A stretch of 7,042 nt of DNA from Candidatus Faecivivens stercoravium (GCA_018712425.1 DVHA01000245.1:1-7042); one strand, 5' to 3'. Positions 1-5,689 are shown, counted from the first letter of the stretch. The notes: generated by a model not told the origin, from the letters alone. Program-made: numbers and translations.

Positions 1-608
1 GTGCCGACGTCCATCGCCAGCTCCCCGGTCGCCATCATCAGGTCGGTGAACCGCTCGGGGGTGATGCGGGAGTTGTCGGTGACAAAGCGGGTGATCCGCT
101 CCTGCATCTTCTCAAAGTAAGAGAAGCTCTGGGGCACCCCCAGCACCAGCCCGTTCATCCGCACCGGATGGATGGTCATCGTCGCGCTGGGGACGATAAA
201 GCTCTCCTTGGCCGAAACGGCCAGCGGCACCCCGATCGAATGGCCGCCGCCCAACACCACCGACACCGTCGGCTTTTTCATCCCGGCGATCAGCTCGGCA
301 ATCGCCAGCCCCGCCTCGACGTCCCCGCCGACGGTGTTGAGGAGCACCAGGAGCCCTTTGATCTCCTCACTCTCTTCAATCGCCGCCAGCTGGGGGATGA
401 CATGTTCGTATTTGGTCGTCTTGTTCTGCGGGGGCAGGATATAATGCCCCTCGATCTGCCCGATGATGGTCAGGCAGTGGATCAGATGCTTCGACCCGGT
501 CAGCACCGAGCCGGTGTCGTGGATGCCGTTTTCCCGGATGCCGTCGACCGAAGCCTCTTCTCCATTCTCTTCCGTCCCCATCCGGGGTTTGGGTTCAATC
601 TTTTCCAT
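1..608 (-). CDS. tepA: TepA/ClpP-family serine protease, C-terminus cut off by window edge
   Basis: Member of the ClpP/crotonase fold, closest to the TepA (translocation-enhancing protein, YmfB) branch found in Firmicutes and probably cytosolic. 202 complete residues are visible. The core runs from about residue 49 (IGQIEGHYILPPQNKTTKYE), through NTVGGDVEAGLAIAE (91-105), to the nucleophile motif GGGHSIGVPLA with Ser124. His147 lies in ATMTIHPVRMNG, and Asp200 in TGELAMD is a plausible third triad member. The Ser-His spacing is close to that in ClpP. The first ~45 residues are acidic and poorly conserved, with no signal peptide. The start ATG at 608 has GGAGG at 616-620, 7 nt away. TepA proteins have been linked to secretion efficiency in Bacillus, but the substrate is not known from sequence. 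TepA genes often lie near ftsK/spoIIIE, which would be beyond position 1. Family assignment is strong; the exact role is not. Confidence 0.9.
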   Translation of the reverse strand, partial: MEKIEPKPRMGTEENGEEASVDGIRENGIHDTGSVLTGSKHLIHCLTIIGQIEGHYILPPQNKTTKYEHVIPQLAAIEESEEIKGLLVLLNTVGGDVEAGLAIAELIAGMKKPTVSVVLGGGHSIGVPLAVSAKESFIVPSATMTIHPVRMNGLVLGVPQSFSYFEKMQERITRFVTDNSRITPERFTDLMMATGELAMDVG

Positions 609-629
609 CGGTAAACCTCCTGTACATAC

Positions 630-658
630 AGTATAGGAGGAGTTTTCCCGGAAAAGAC
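630..658 (-). promoter_or_regulatory. candidate promoter of the tepA-like gene
   Basis: On the minus strand a TATACT -10 hexamer (630-635) lies about 20 nt upstream of the start codon and just upstream of the GGAGG ribosome site. At 17-nt spacing the -35 position (653-658) reads GTCTTT, a poor match, and there is no TGn extension. The -10 is good and the -35 is weak, so this is only a candidate. The resulting leader would be very short. Confidence 0.35.
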
Positions 659-771
659 TGTTTCATGCGCCTTTTCCGCCCGGAAAGCCGGACATCGGGA
701 TTTGTTCGGTGGAAAAAGCCCTGTACACCCGGACACGTGGTATGGATTTTGGCATTTTACACCCCGGAAAA

Positions 772-899
772 TGTGGAAAACCTGCCGGTTTCCACCGGGA
801 TGGAATGTGGAAAACCCGGTTGAAACGGTGAAAAATCCCCCTTTTTACCGGCCTTTTTCCGGCGGGAAATTTCGCCCTTTTTCGCCACGGTTTTCCACA
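772..899. promoter_or_regulatory. cluster of three DnaA-box-like 9-mers (TTTTCCACA)
   Basis: TTTTCCACA fits the relaxed DnaA box TTWTNCACA and differs from the strict TTATCCACA by one base. It occurs three times in 128 bp: on the minus strand at 772-780 and 806-814, and on the plus strand at 891-899. The first two share a longer context (ATGTGGAAAACC). No AT-rich unwinding region and no dnaA or dnaN gene is present, so this is not an origin. It could be a DnaA-titrating or DnaA-regulated site, or simply a by-product of the TTTTCC-rich composition. Confidence 0.4.
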
Positions 900-966
900 G
901 GCCACCCGTCCATACGGACGGAAAAAGGCGGATTTTGTCATCCCGCGGCATTTTCGGAATATTTGT

Positions 967-1677
967 TTACTGCTCGCCGCCGCTGCGGAAATCCCGGGTG
1001 GAGAGGGCGAGGATCGCCCGCTCGATCGAGTCGCGGGAGTTGCCCCAGTCGGCGTTCGGCCCGGCGTTGCGGTAGTCAAACATCTTGCAGAAGTGGGAGA
1101 CGTCCGCCCCGACGCTTTCCAGATGCTTGTCGAGCAGCGAGAGGACCAGCTCCTTAAAGGGCGGGTACTCTTTCCTGCCGAGGGTATCGTGGGCGACGGT
1201 CAGCAGCTTTTCGGCGTGGGGGAGGCAGATATACTCCTGCTCCCCGAACAGCTTCCGGAAATCGGCGTCCCGCTCCCACTGCTTCATGACGGTGTTCAGC
1301 ATCCCGCCCATAGCCGACTCGATCTGTGAGCAGACAAAGCAGCTGTCGTTCACCGTCCCCATCTCCGCCCGCTTGCGGGGCTTGGCCTCGGCCTTGAGGA
1401 CGATGTCTTTGTACTTCCCTTTCCGCAGCTCCTGCAAATGGCTCTCCAGCATCAGCGCCAGCGACAGCCGGTTTTTCTGCCCCAGCATCATCTCGAAATG
1501 GTCGGTGCAGAAGCCGAGGCGGTTGGTCTCGATCCGGATGTCCGGCTCCATCATCGCCGCTCCCATGATGTATTCGACGCAGCGGTTTTCCAGCGTATCC
1601 CGCAGCCGGCAGATCGGGCAGCCGCACTTCGGCTCAAAGACCTCGCTGACCGGGATGGTATAGATATTGTCCCGCAT
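967..1677 (-). CDS. DUF6062 family protein with two Cys/His zinc-ribbon-like motifs
   Basis: 236-residue soluble protein that I match to the DUF6062 family of Firmicutes, whose members are sometimes mislabelled as ABC transporter binding proteins. No signal peptide or membrane segment is present. The N-terminus (MRDNIYTIPVSEVFEPKCGCPICRL, given here from the start) contains CGCPIC (Cys18, 20, 23), followed by MMEPDIRIETNRLGFC with Cys57 and His60 (CTDH). A second set is Cys113/Cys116 (CFVC) and Cys151/His154 (CLPH). This repeated CxxC...CxxH layout suggests two metal sites, which is an inference. The start at 1677 is chosen because AAGGAGG lies immediately upstream (1682-1688). An upstream in-frame ATG at 1752 would add 25 residues that overlap the promoter and is rejected. 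Function unknown. The gene stands alone, with a 345-bp spacer to the next gene downstream. Confidence 0.85.
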   Translation of the reverse strand: MRDNIYTIPVSEVFEPKCGCPICRLRDTLENRCVEYIMGAAMMEPDIRIETNRLGFCTDHFEMMLGQKNRLSLALMLESHLQELRKGKYKDIVLKAEAKPRKRAEMGTVNDSCFVCSQIESAMGGMLNTVMKQWERDADFRKLFGEQEYICLPHAEKLLTVAHDTLGRKEYPPFKELVLSLLDKHLESVGADVSHFCKMFDYRNAGPNADWGNSRDSIERAILALSTRDFRSGGEQ

Positions 1678-1728
1678 GGTTCCTCCTTTTCCGCTCAGAT
1701 GAGCATATATTTCCAGGATATAAGAAAC

Positions 1729-1737
1729 ATTATACCA
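1729..1737 (-). promoter_or_regulatory. extended -10 promoter of the DUF6062 gene, with a nearby inverted repeat
   Basis: On the minus strand TGG-TATAAT is a perfect -10 (1729-1734) with a TGn extension (1735-1737), placed about 50 nt before the start codon. No good -35 is seen at 16-18 nt, which is usual for extended -10 promoters. An inverted repeat TTTTCAC (1740-1746) / GTGAAAA (1758-1764) with an 11-nt centre lies just upstream, where a regulator could sit. Confidence 0.75.
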
Positions 1738-1801
1738 CATTTTCACCGCCAATGGTAGTGAAAAGATGAAATTCCCGGAGTATGGGCCTTTTTCCCGGCC
1801 C

Positions 1802-1830
1802 TTGACAAACAGGACGGGATGCTGTACAAT
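1802..1830 (+). promoter_or_regulatory. near-consensus sigma-A promoter of the small-membrane-protein/araC unit
   Basis: TTGACA (1802-1807), a 17-nt spacer and TACAAT (1825-1830) form an almost perfect housekeeping promoter. The last bases of the -10 are shared with the left arm of a perfect palindrome, so the promoter looks strong but repressible. The first coding start is at 1882, giving a leader of about 45 nt. Confidence 0.88.
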
Positions 1831-1855
1831 GTAGTTAGCAATAGCTAACTACATT
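1828..1855. promoter_or_regulatory. perfect 12-bp inverted-repeat operator over -10 and transcription start
   Basis: The arms AATGTAGTTAGC (1828-1839) and GCTAACTACATT (1844-1855) pair perfectly around AATA. The inner part TTAGC-AATA-GCTAA resembles the SlyA/MarR-family site TTAGCAAGCTAA with a 4-bp instead of a 2-bp centre. GTTAG/CTAAC half-sites also recall DtxR/IdeR-type metal-repressor boxes, though those have a shorter centre. The position is classic for a repressor. The regulator is unknown, and the AraC protein of the same unit is a less natural fit because AraC-type sites are usually direct repeats. The RNA could also fold as a 5' hairpin. Confidence 0.8.
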
Positions 1856-1881
1856 CCACAACCCGACAGGAGGCGTGTTCT

Positions 1882-2040
1882 ATGGCATTCACAACGGCAA
1901 CCCTTTTCGCACTGGCCGTATTCTTTCTGACCCTGTTCATCAAACGGGCGGCCCTCCGCCTTCTGGCCGGCGGCCGGGCAAACCCGCCGCAGCCTGCGGG
2001 CAGGCAGGGGCATAACCGGGAGGAGGCGCGGGATGGCTGA
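1882..2040 (+). CDS. 52-residue single-pass membrane protein, first gene of operator-controlled unit
   Basis: Unrecognised small protein. Residues 1-20 (MAFTTATLFALAVFFLTLFI) form one hydrophobic segment with no charge. It is followed by KR and a basic, Pro/Gly/Arg-rich tail ending ARDG. This suggests a membrane anchor with the basic tail in the cytoplasm, which is an inference. AGGAGG at 1868-1873, 8 nt from the ATG, is an excellent ribosome site, and the strong promoter lies directly upstream, so expression is likely. The stop codon overlaps the following araC-type start by 8 nt (ATGGCTGA), implying translational coupling. No cysteines, and no family I can name. It could be a true small protein or a leader peptide that couples translation into the regulator gene. 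Confidence 0.65.
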   Translation: MAFTTATLFALAVFFLTLFIKRAALRLLAGGRANPPQPAGRQGHNREEARDG

Positions 2041-2416
2041 AGGATACCGCCCGCAGTTCCGGCAGACCGCCCGCATCCGGGAGATCGGGCGGTATCTGGA
2101 AACCCACCCCGGCGAACCGGTCACCCTCCCCCAGCTCTCCCGGCGGTTCGGGGTGCCGGTGACGACGATGAAGCGCTGCTTTGAGGCGGTTTATGGGATG
2201 CCGGTGTCCCGCTACCTCCGCCGGGTGCGGATACGGCGGGCGGCGGCGCTGCTCCGCTCGACCGACGACACCGTCCTGTCGGTGGCCGGGCAGGTCGGAT
2301 ATTCAAACGGCAGCAAATTCGCCGCCGCCTTCAAGGCGGAGATGGGGGTGAACCCTTCCGAATACCGGCGGACAGAAGAACCGGAACCGGCGGATTTCCA
2401 GAAGGCCGGGGACTGA
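2033..2416 (+). CDS. stand-alone AraC-family DNA-binding protein
   Basis: 127-residue transcription regulator consisting almost only of the AraC/XylS C-terminal DNA-binding domain. The first helix-turn-helix is at about 31-51 (LPQLSRRFGVPVTTMKRCFE). The second is at about 79-103 with the typical VAGQVGYSNGSKFAAAFKAE, followed by GVNPSEYRR. The usual N-terminal effector-binding domain of ~150-170 residues is absent, so it either senses nothing directly or relies on a partner. GGGAGGAGG at 2018-2026, 6 nt upstream, sets the start, which overlaps the end of the small membrane-protein gene. Both are under the palindrome-controlled promoter. Similar short AraC proteins in clostridia often accompany iron/siderophore or export genes, but no such gene follows here. 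The target is unknown. Confidence 0.88.
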   Translation: MAEGYRPQFRQTARIREIGRYLETHPGEPVTLPQLSRRFGVPVTTMKRCFEAVYGMPVSRYLRRVRIRRAAALLRSTDDTVLSVAGQVGYSNGSKFAAAFKAEMGVNPSEYRRTEEPEPADFQKAGD

Positions 2417-2423
2417 ACCGGCA

Positions 2424-2452
2424 TAGACAATGCGGCAGTTTTATGCTAAAAT
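2424..2452 (+). promoter_or_regulatory. promoter for the ogg unit, overlapping the preceding terminator
   Basis: TAGACA (2424-2429), a 17-nt spacer, and TAAAAT (2447-2452) with a TGC extension (2444-2446). Each hexamer is one mismatch from consensus. Predicted transcription start is near 2459, inside the left arm of the terminator hairpin, so transcripts from here would lack the complete hairpin. Confidence 0.65.
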
Positions 2453-2453
2453 A

Positions 2454-2485
2454 ATGGCAGCGGTGTAAAAACTGCTGCCATTTTT
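2454..2485 (+). terminator. intrinsic terminator of the small-protein/araC unit
   Basis: ATGGCAGC (2454-2461) pairs with GCTGCCAT (2474-2481). The stem extends inward by three more pairs including one G-T, leaving a GTAAAA loop. TTTTT follows at 2481-2485. It lies about 40 nt after the araC-type stop codon. Confidence 0.88.
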
Positions 2486-2525
2486 GTTGATGAATACCCT
2501 GTTTACCGCTGAAAGAAGGACATCC

Positions 2526-3302
2526 ATGCATCTCCCCTACACCCTCCCCCTACCGACCGGCTTTTCCCTCCGGGACACCCTCACCTGCGGGCAGTGCTTC
2601 CGCTGGCGGGAAAACCCGGACGGCAGCTTCACCGGTTTTGCCGGCAGCCGCCCCGCCGCCCTCTTCCAGCAGGGGGACACCCTTTTCCTCTCCGACGCCG
2701 ACACGGCCTTCTGGGGCCGGTATCTCGACCTGGACGAGGACTATGGCCGGTGGAACGAGGCGTTCGGGGCTGACCCCACCCTCCGGGCGGCCATCCGGTT
2801 CTGCGGCGGCATCCGCATCCTCCGCCAGGACCCCTGGGAGGCGGTCCTTTCCTTCATCATCAGCGCCAACAACAACATCCCCCGCATCCAGGGGATTATC
2901 GGGCGGCTGTGCGACAATTTCGGGGAGGGGGGCGGGTTCCCCTCCGCCCGGCGGCTGGCCGGGGAGACGCCCGAGAGCCTGGCGCCGCTGCGGGCGGGCT
3001 TCCGGGCAAAATACATCCTCGACGCCGCCGGGAAGGTGGCGTCCGGGGAAGTCGGCCTGGATAAGGTTTCCGCCCTCCCCCTCGCGGAGGCGGAAGCGGA
3101 ACTCCGCCGGATCAGCGGCATCGGCCCGAAGGTTGCCCAGTGCGCCCTCCTCTACGGCTTCCACCGGCTGGAAGCTTTCCCGGTCGACACCTGGATGAAA
3201 AAGGTGCTGGCCCGGTACTATCCGGAAGGGTTCCCGGAATGGGTTTCCCCCAAAGGGGTCGCCCAGCAGTACCTGTTCCACTACATCCGCCACCACGGTT
3301 AA
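2526..3302 (+). CDS. ogg: 8-oxoguanine DNA glycosylase/AP lyase, OGG1 type
   Basis: 258-residue base-excision repair enzyme that removes 8-oxoguanine from DNA. The N-terminal domain carries CGQCFRWRENPDGSFTG (21-37), matching the OGG1 N-terminal motif. SANNNIPRIQGIIGRLC (113-129) matches the substrate-contacting NNN helix of OGG1. The helix-hairpin-helix-GPD region ISGIGPKVAQCALL (196-209) contains Lys202, the expected Schiff-base lysine, and PVDTW (219-223) contains the catalytic Asp221. The C-terminal AQQYLFHYIRHHG is typical. The family is known from human OGG1 and the clostridial Ogg. The ATG at 2526 is preferred because GAAGGA lies 5 nt upstream; a TTG in the same frame at 2484 falls in the terminator. 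The esterase gene follows after 33 nt, probably co-transcribed. All key residues are present. Confidence 0.95.
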   Translation: MHLPYTLPLPTGFSLRDTLTCGQCFRWRENPDGSFTGFAGSRPAALFQQGDTLFLSDADTAFWGRYLDLDEDYGRWNEAFGADPTLRAAIRFCGGIRILRQDPWEAVLSFIISANNNIPRIQGIIGRLCDNFGEGGGFPSARRLAGETPESLAPLRAGFRAKYILDAAGKVASGEVGLDKVSALPLAEAEAELRRISGIGPKVAQCALLYGFHRLEAFPVDTWMKKVLARYYPEGFPEWVSPKGVAQQYLFHYIRHHG

Positions 3303-3335
3303 AACGGTATCCACCGACAGAAAGGAGCCTTTACC

Positions 3336-4193
3336 ATGAAGAAAAAATTTACCCACGGCGACGCCAGCGAGCGCGGCACCATCCGCCAAATCACCTACAC
3401 CACCCGGAATGAAAAAGGGGAAACAGTCGAAAAGTACGCCAATATCTACCTCCCCTGCCGGTACGACCCGGAGAAGCGGTACAACATCTTCTACCTGATG
3501 CACGGCGGCGGCGGAAACCCCGACGCCTGGCTGGACAGCAGCCCCCTGAAGAATATGCTCGACCTCTCGATCCAGCGGGGGGAACTGGAACCGCTGCTGG
3601 TCGTCACCCCCACCTACTACACCGAGGGCACCGGCAAGCCGGGGATGGACGGGGAGCACGACAAGACGGTCGCCTTCCAGAAGGAGCTGGCGGAAGACCT
3701 GATCCCGGCGGTCGAGACGGCCTATAAGACCTACGCCGAAACCACCGACCCGGCAGGGCTGAAAGCCTCCCGGCTGCACAGGGGGTTCGGCGGGTTCTCG
3801 ATGGGGGCGGTGACCACCTGGAACGCCTTTGTCTACAACATCGGCATCATCGGCTACTTTATGCCCCTCTCGGGGGACTGCTGGGCAATCGAACGGCTGG
3901 GCGGCAGCTCCCAGAGCGAAAAGACCGCCCGCTACCTCCACGACGCGGCGGTGAAGTCGGGCTATAAGCCGGACGAATACTTCATCTACGCCGCCACCGG
4001 CACCGAGGACATCGCCTTTAAGCAGCTCTACGGCCAGGTGAACGCGATGCTCCGGTTCCCCGACACCTTTAAAGACGCCAGCGGGTTTGCCGCCGGGAAT
4101 TTCTGCTACCATTTCGAGGAAGGGGCGGTCCACGCCTACCCCGATGTCTGCCAGTATGTCTACCAGGCGCTGCCCTGCTTCTTTAAGAAGTAA
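3336..4193 (+). CDS. cytosolic alpha/beta-hydrolase esterase, CE1/feruloyl-esterase-like
   Basis: 285-residue serine esterase resembling the esterase domain of XynZ-type feruloyl esterases and other carbohydrate esterase family 1 members. The N-terminal RQITYTTRNEKGETVEKYAN and IYLPCRYDPEKRYNIFYLMHGGGG give the early strands and the oxyanion-hole region (HGGGG, 56-60). GFSMG (153-157) holds the nucleophile Ser155. TGTEDIAF (221-228) offers the acid Asp225, and EGAVHAYPD (262-270) the base His266. There is no signal peptide, so a secreted xylan esterase is unlikely; an intracellular role on imported oligosaccharide or other esters is inferred. AAAGGAG (3321-3327) lies 8 nt before the ATG. The length fits a single-domain enzyme with no carbohydrate-binding or dockerin module. 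The substrate cannot be told from sequence. Confidence 0.88.
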   Translation: MKKKFTHGDASERGTIRQITYTTRNEKGETVEKYANIYLPCRYDPEKRYNIFYLMHGGGGNPDAWLDSSPLKNMLDLSIQRGELEPLLVVTPTYYTEGTGKPGMDGEHDKTVAFQKELAEDLIPAVETAYKTYAETTDPAGLKASRLHRGFGGFSMGAVTTWNAFVYNIGIIGYFMPLSGDCWAIERLGGSSQSEKTARYLHDAAVKSGYKPDEYFIYAATGTEDIAFKQLYGQVNAMLRFPDTFKDASGFAAGNFCYHFEEGAVHAYPDVCQYVYQALPCFFKK

Positions 4194-4224
4194 CCTTTGA
4201 CAGGCACCCGGTTCGATAGGGAAA

Positions 4225-4890
4225 ATGAAAGCGAAAAGGAGAATCAGGCTCCTTCTTATCCTGTGCCTGCTGGTTATGGTCGGTGTTGGCGGTTATGCCC
4301 TTTTCCGCTACCAGAATACGTCTGCGGAACGGCTGCCGGACCGATATGACGGCGTCATCGAACAAATTCACAGCGCCGCAGATGAAGACCGTGACGGCAT
4401 GGATGACCAGACCGACATTTTAGAGGGAGCCCTGCATTATGTTGCGTCCAGGCCCAAATATAAGAGCAGATATTATCAAACGGGCTATCCGGACGACGGC
4501 TATGGCGTATGCACCGATGTGGTGGCGTATGCGCTGAGGTACGCCGGCTATGATCTCATGGCTTTAATTGAGGCGGATATTCAGGCAAACCCAAATGATT
4601 ATAACATTGAGGAGCCGGATATCCATATCGATTTCAGGCGCGTCAGGAACCTGAAGGTTTATTTTGCGCACGCCGCTCTCAGCCTCACCACAGACGTTTC
4701 CGCCATAGAGGAATGGCAGGGAGGGGACATCGTCATCTTTCAGAACCATATCGGGATTGTCTCTGACCGGCGGAACCGGGATGGCGTACCCTATGTCATC
4801 CATCATAACGGCCCCTGGCAGAAAACATATGAGCAGGATATTCTGGAAGACCGGGATGACATAGCCGGCCATTACAGGATGGCTGAGTGA
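4225..4890 (+). CDS. membrane-anchored DUF1287 family protein
   Basis: 221 residues. A basic start (MKAKRRIR) and a hydrophobic segment (about 9-27) give a signal anchor or uncleaved signal peptide, with the rest outside the membrane. The DUF1287 domain follows: DILEGALHYVASRPKYKSRYY (split at 64-84), GYGVCTDVV with Cys96, FRRVRNLKVYF (137-147), GGDIVIFQNHIGIVSDRRN with His175, and HHNGPW (193-198). The Cys/His arrangement resembles the NlpC/P60-like papain fold, so a cell-wall hydrolase role is possible but unproven. Residues 53-61 (DEDRDGMDD) match the DxDxDGxxD calcium-binding loop pattern. Base composition is clearly lower in GC than the ogg and esterase genes, and codons such as TTA, AGA and ATA appear, suggesting a different origin. 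The ribosome site is weak (AGGGA at 4218-4222). It starts 31 nt after the esterase stop. Confidence 0.87.
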   Translation: MKAKRRIRLLLILCLLVMVGVGGYALFRYQNTSAERLPDRYDGVIEQIHSAADEDRDGMDDQTDILEGALHYVASRPKYKSRYYQTGYPDDGYGVCTDVVAYALRYAGYDLMALIEADIQANPNDYNIEEPDIHIDFRRVRNLKVYFAHAALSLTTDVSAIEEWQGGDIVIFQNHIGIVSDRRNRDGVPYVIHHNGPWQKTYEQDILEDRDDIAGHYRMAE

Positions 4891-4939
4891 CTGACAGACC
4901 CGTCATGGAGCTGGGAGAAAACACTATGCCGAAACCAAA

Positions 4940-5243
4940 AGCCCTTGGTATGCCTGTACCAAGGGCTCAGCTTGTCGAAAATGTCTTTTTGAGTATTTTT
5001 TGGGTGCTGCGCACGCTTCGTTATCAGTGGCAAAACTGTGGTCAGCTTCGGAAGTACGAGAACGGAGCGCCTGGGAAGGGGCTCTGCCCCTTCCATTCCC
5101 GCAAGCCCTTTAAAAAGGGCTTGACCCTAAACTTCTGATCTTCGCACGTTTCTTTGTCACTTTAACGCCAGCGCCGATTTTTACGTTTCCGCTAAACTTG
5201 TTTTTCGACAAGCTGAGCCCCTGGTATGCCTGTACCGGGGGCT
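4940..5243. repeat. 304-bp structured repeat element, copy A, with hairpin-bounded inverted ends
   Basis: Left end: hairpin AGCCCTTGGTA / TACCAAGGGCT with loop TGCCTG (4940-4967), followed by CAGCTTGTCGAAAA (4968-4981). Right end: TTTTCGACAAGCTG (5202-5215), the exact reverse complement, followed by hairpin AGCCCCTGGTA / TACCGGGGGCT with the same loop (5216-5243). Internal perfect stems are GGAAGGGGC / GCCCCTTCC (5074-5094) and CAAGCCCTTT / AAAGGGCTTG with a 2-nt loop (5102-5123). Positions 5010-5210, read on the minus strand, align with copy B at 6844-7042. There is no transposase and no clear target-site duplication. The right end lies 5 nt from the stop codon of the minus-strand acetyltransferase. 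The best description is a MITE-like dispersed intergenic repeat. The left hairpin is followed on the minus strand by TTTTGGTTT and may also terminate transcription. Confidence 0.8.
5010..5138 (+). pseudogene. damaged copy of a zinc-ribbon-like protein tail inside element A
   Basis: The frame reads RTLRYQWQNCGQLRKYENG and continues to a stop at 5136-5138. It matches the tail encoded by copy B (RTFRYQCQNCGQLRKYGE). The first cysteine of the CxxCG pair is replaced by Trp, and the stop of copy B is lost, so the frame reads through the internal stems. Some codon differences between copies are silent third-position changes (ACG/ACA, GGT/GGA), which hints that the ancestor was translated. No credible start or ribosome site is seen upstream. 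Confidence 0.35.
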
Positions 5244-5248
5244 GTTGA

Positions 5249-5689
5249 TTATTCCAGTTCCAGCCGCATCTCGATATGGGGGATGCCGTCCTCCAGGAAT
5301 TCCGCCGAAGTCTGCCGGAAGCCCGCCCGTTCATAAAAGGGCTTGGCGTAGGTCTGGGCTTCGATGCGGATGGTTTTGGCGTGCAGCTTTTCCTTTGCCG
5401 TCCGGATCCCTTCGGCCAGCAGCCTGGAACCGATGCCGCAGCGGCGCTTGACGGCGATGACCCGCCCGATCGATACCTCCGGGAAGACCGTCCCGCCGGG
5501 CAGCACCCGCAGGTAGGCCTGCAGGCCCTCTTCGTCCCGGAAGAAGACGTGGTAGGCCTCCCGGTCGAAGTCGTCGACCTCCTGATAGGGGCAGTTCTGT
5601 TCGACGACAAAAACCGAGACCCGCAGTTTGTAGATCAAAAAGAGTTCATCGGCGGTCAGCTGGGAAAAGTGTTTGACGATACATTCCAT
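5249..5689 (-). CDS. elaA: ElaA-like GNAT acetyltransferase
   Basis: 146-residue GNAT-superfamily N-acetyltransferase, probably cytosolic and using acetyl-CoA. It closely follows the E. coli ElaA pattern: LIYKLRVSVFVVEQNCPYQEVDDFD (spanning 18-42), EVSIGRVIAVKRRCGIGSRLL (split around 71-91) with the acetyl-CoA-binding RRCGIG loop, FYERAGFRQ and the C-terminal EDGIPHIEMRLELE. The length is typical for the family. The biological substrate of ElaA proteins is not established. The ATG at 5689 has AAGGAGG (5698-5704) 8 nt upstream, and an extended -10 promoter lies just before it. The gene is divergent from the ATL gene and ends 5 nt from repeat element A. Confidence 0.92.
   Translation of the reverse strand: MECIVKHFSQLTADELFLIYKLRVSVFVVEQNCPYQEVDDFDREAYHVFFRDEEGLQAYLRVLPGGTVFPEVSIGRVIAVKRRCGIGSRLLAEGIRTAKEKLHAKTIRIEAQTYAKPFYERAGFRQTSAEFLEDGIPHIEMRLELE

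Larger units (their letters stand above)
621..966. other. gene-free spacer between two minus-strand genes, with DnaA-box-like sites
   Basis: About 345 bp with no credible gene. Reading frames here lack ribosome sites and recognisable domains. The stretch is rich in GGAAAA/TTTTCC motifs. Two short inverted repeats are visible: CCGGT-TTCC-ACCGG at 785-798 and CCGTCC-ATAC-GGACGG, the latter just left of a run of five A on the plus strand. Neither is followed by a T-run in the direction of the upstream gene that would make a convincing terminator for it. The three DnaA-box-like sites are listed separately. Confidence 0.6.

Noticed and set aside
168..614. Plus-strand frames opposite the TepA-like gene
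   Set aside because: The minus strand encodes an intact ClpP-type catalytic core; the plus-strand translations are His/Asp/Arg-rich and match nothing.
772..899. Replication origin
   Set aside because: Only three box-like sites, with no AT-rich unwinding region and no dnaA/dnaN nearby.
663..1157. Long frames on both strands through the 621-966 spacer
   Set aside because: No ribosome sites, low-complexity Arg/Pro/Phe-rich translations, and overlap with the end of the DUF6062 gene in other frames.
1093..1758. Plus-strand frames opposite the DUF6062 gene
   Set aside because: The minus-strand protein has conserved Cys/His motifs, a strong ribosome site and a promoter; the opposite frames have none of these.
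2550..4133. A 527-codon open frame on the minus strand across ogg and the esterase gene
   Set aside because: It is antisense to two genes with clear family motifs, is very rich in Gly/Pro/Val/Ala as expected from GC-rich shadow frames, and shows no domain.
4196..4230. Promoter with TTGACA at about 4198-4203 before the DUF1287 gene
   Set aside because: The only -10 at acceptable spacing (GAAAAT) overlaps the start codon, so the transcript would begin inside the gene.
4940..5243. CRISPR array or tRNA-like structure from the repeated hairpins
   Set aside because: There are only two hairpin copies, 276 nt apart, with no regular repeat-spacer pattern and no cloverleaf.
5110..5610. A minus-strand frame running from within elaA into the repeat element
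   Set aside because: The elaA frame is clearly the real one. The part inside the repeat (SKNKF...) is noted as a finding, but the fusion through elaA is an artefact of a missing stop.
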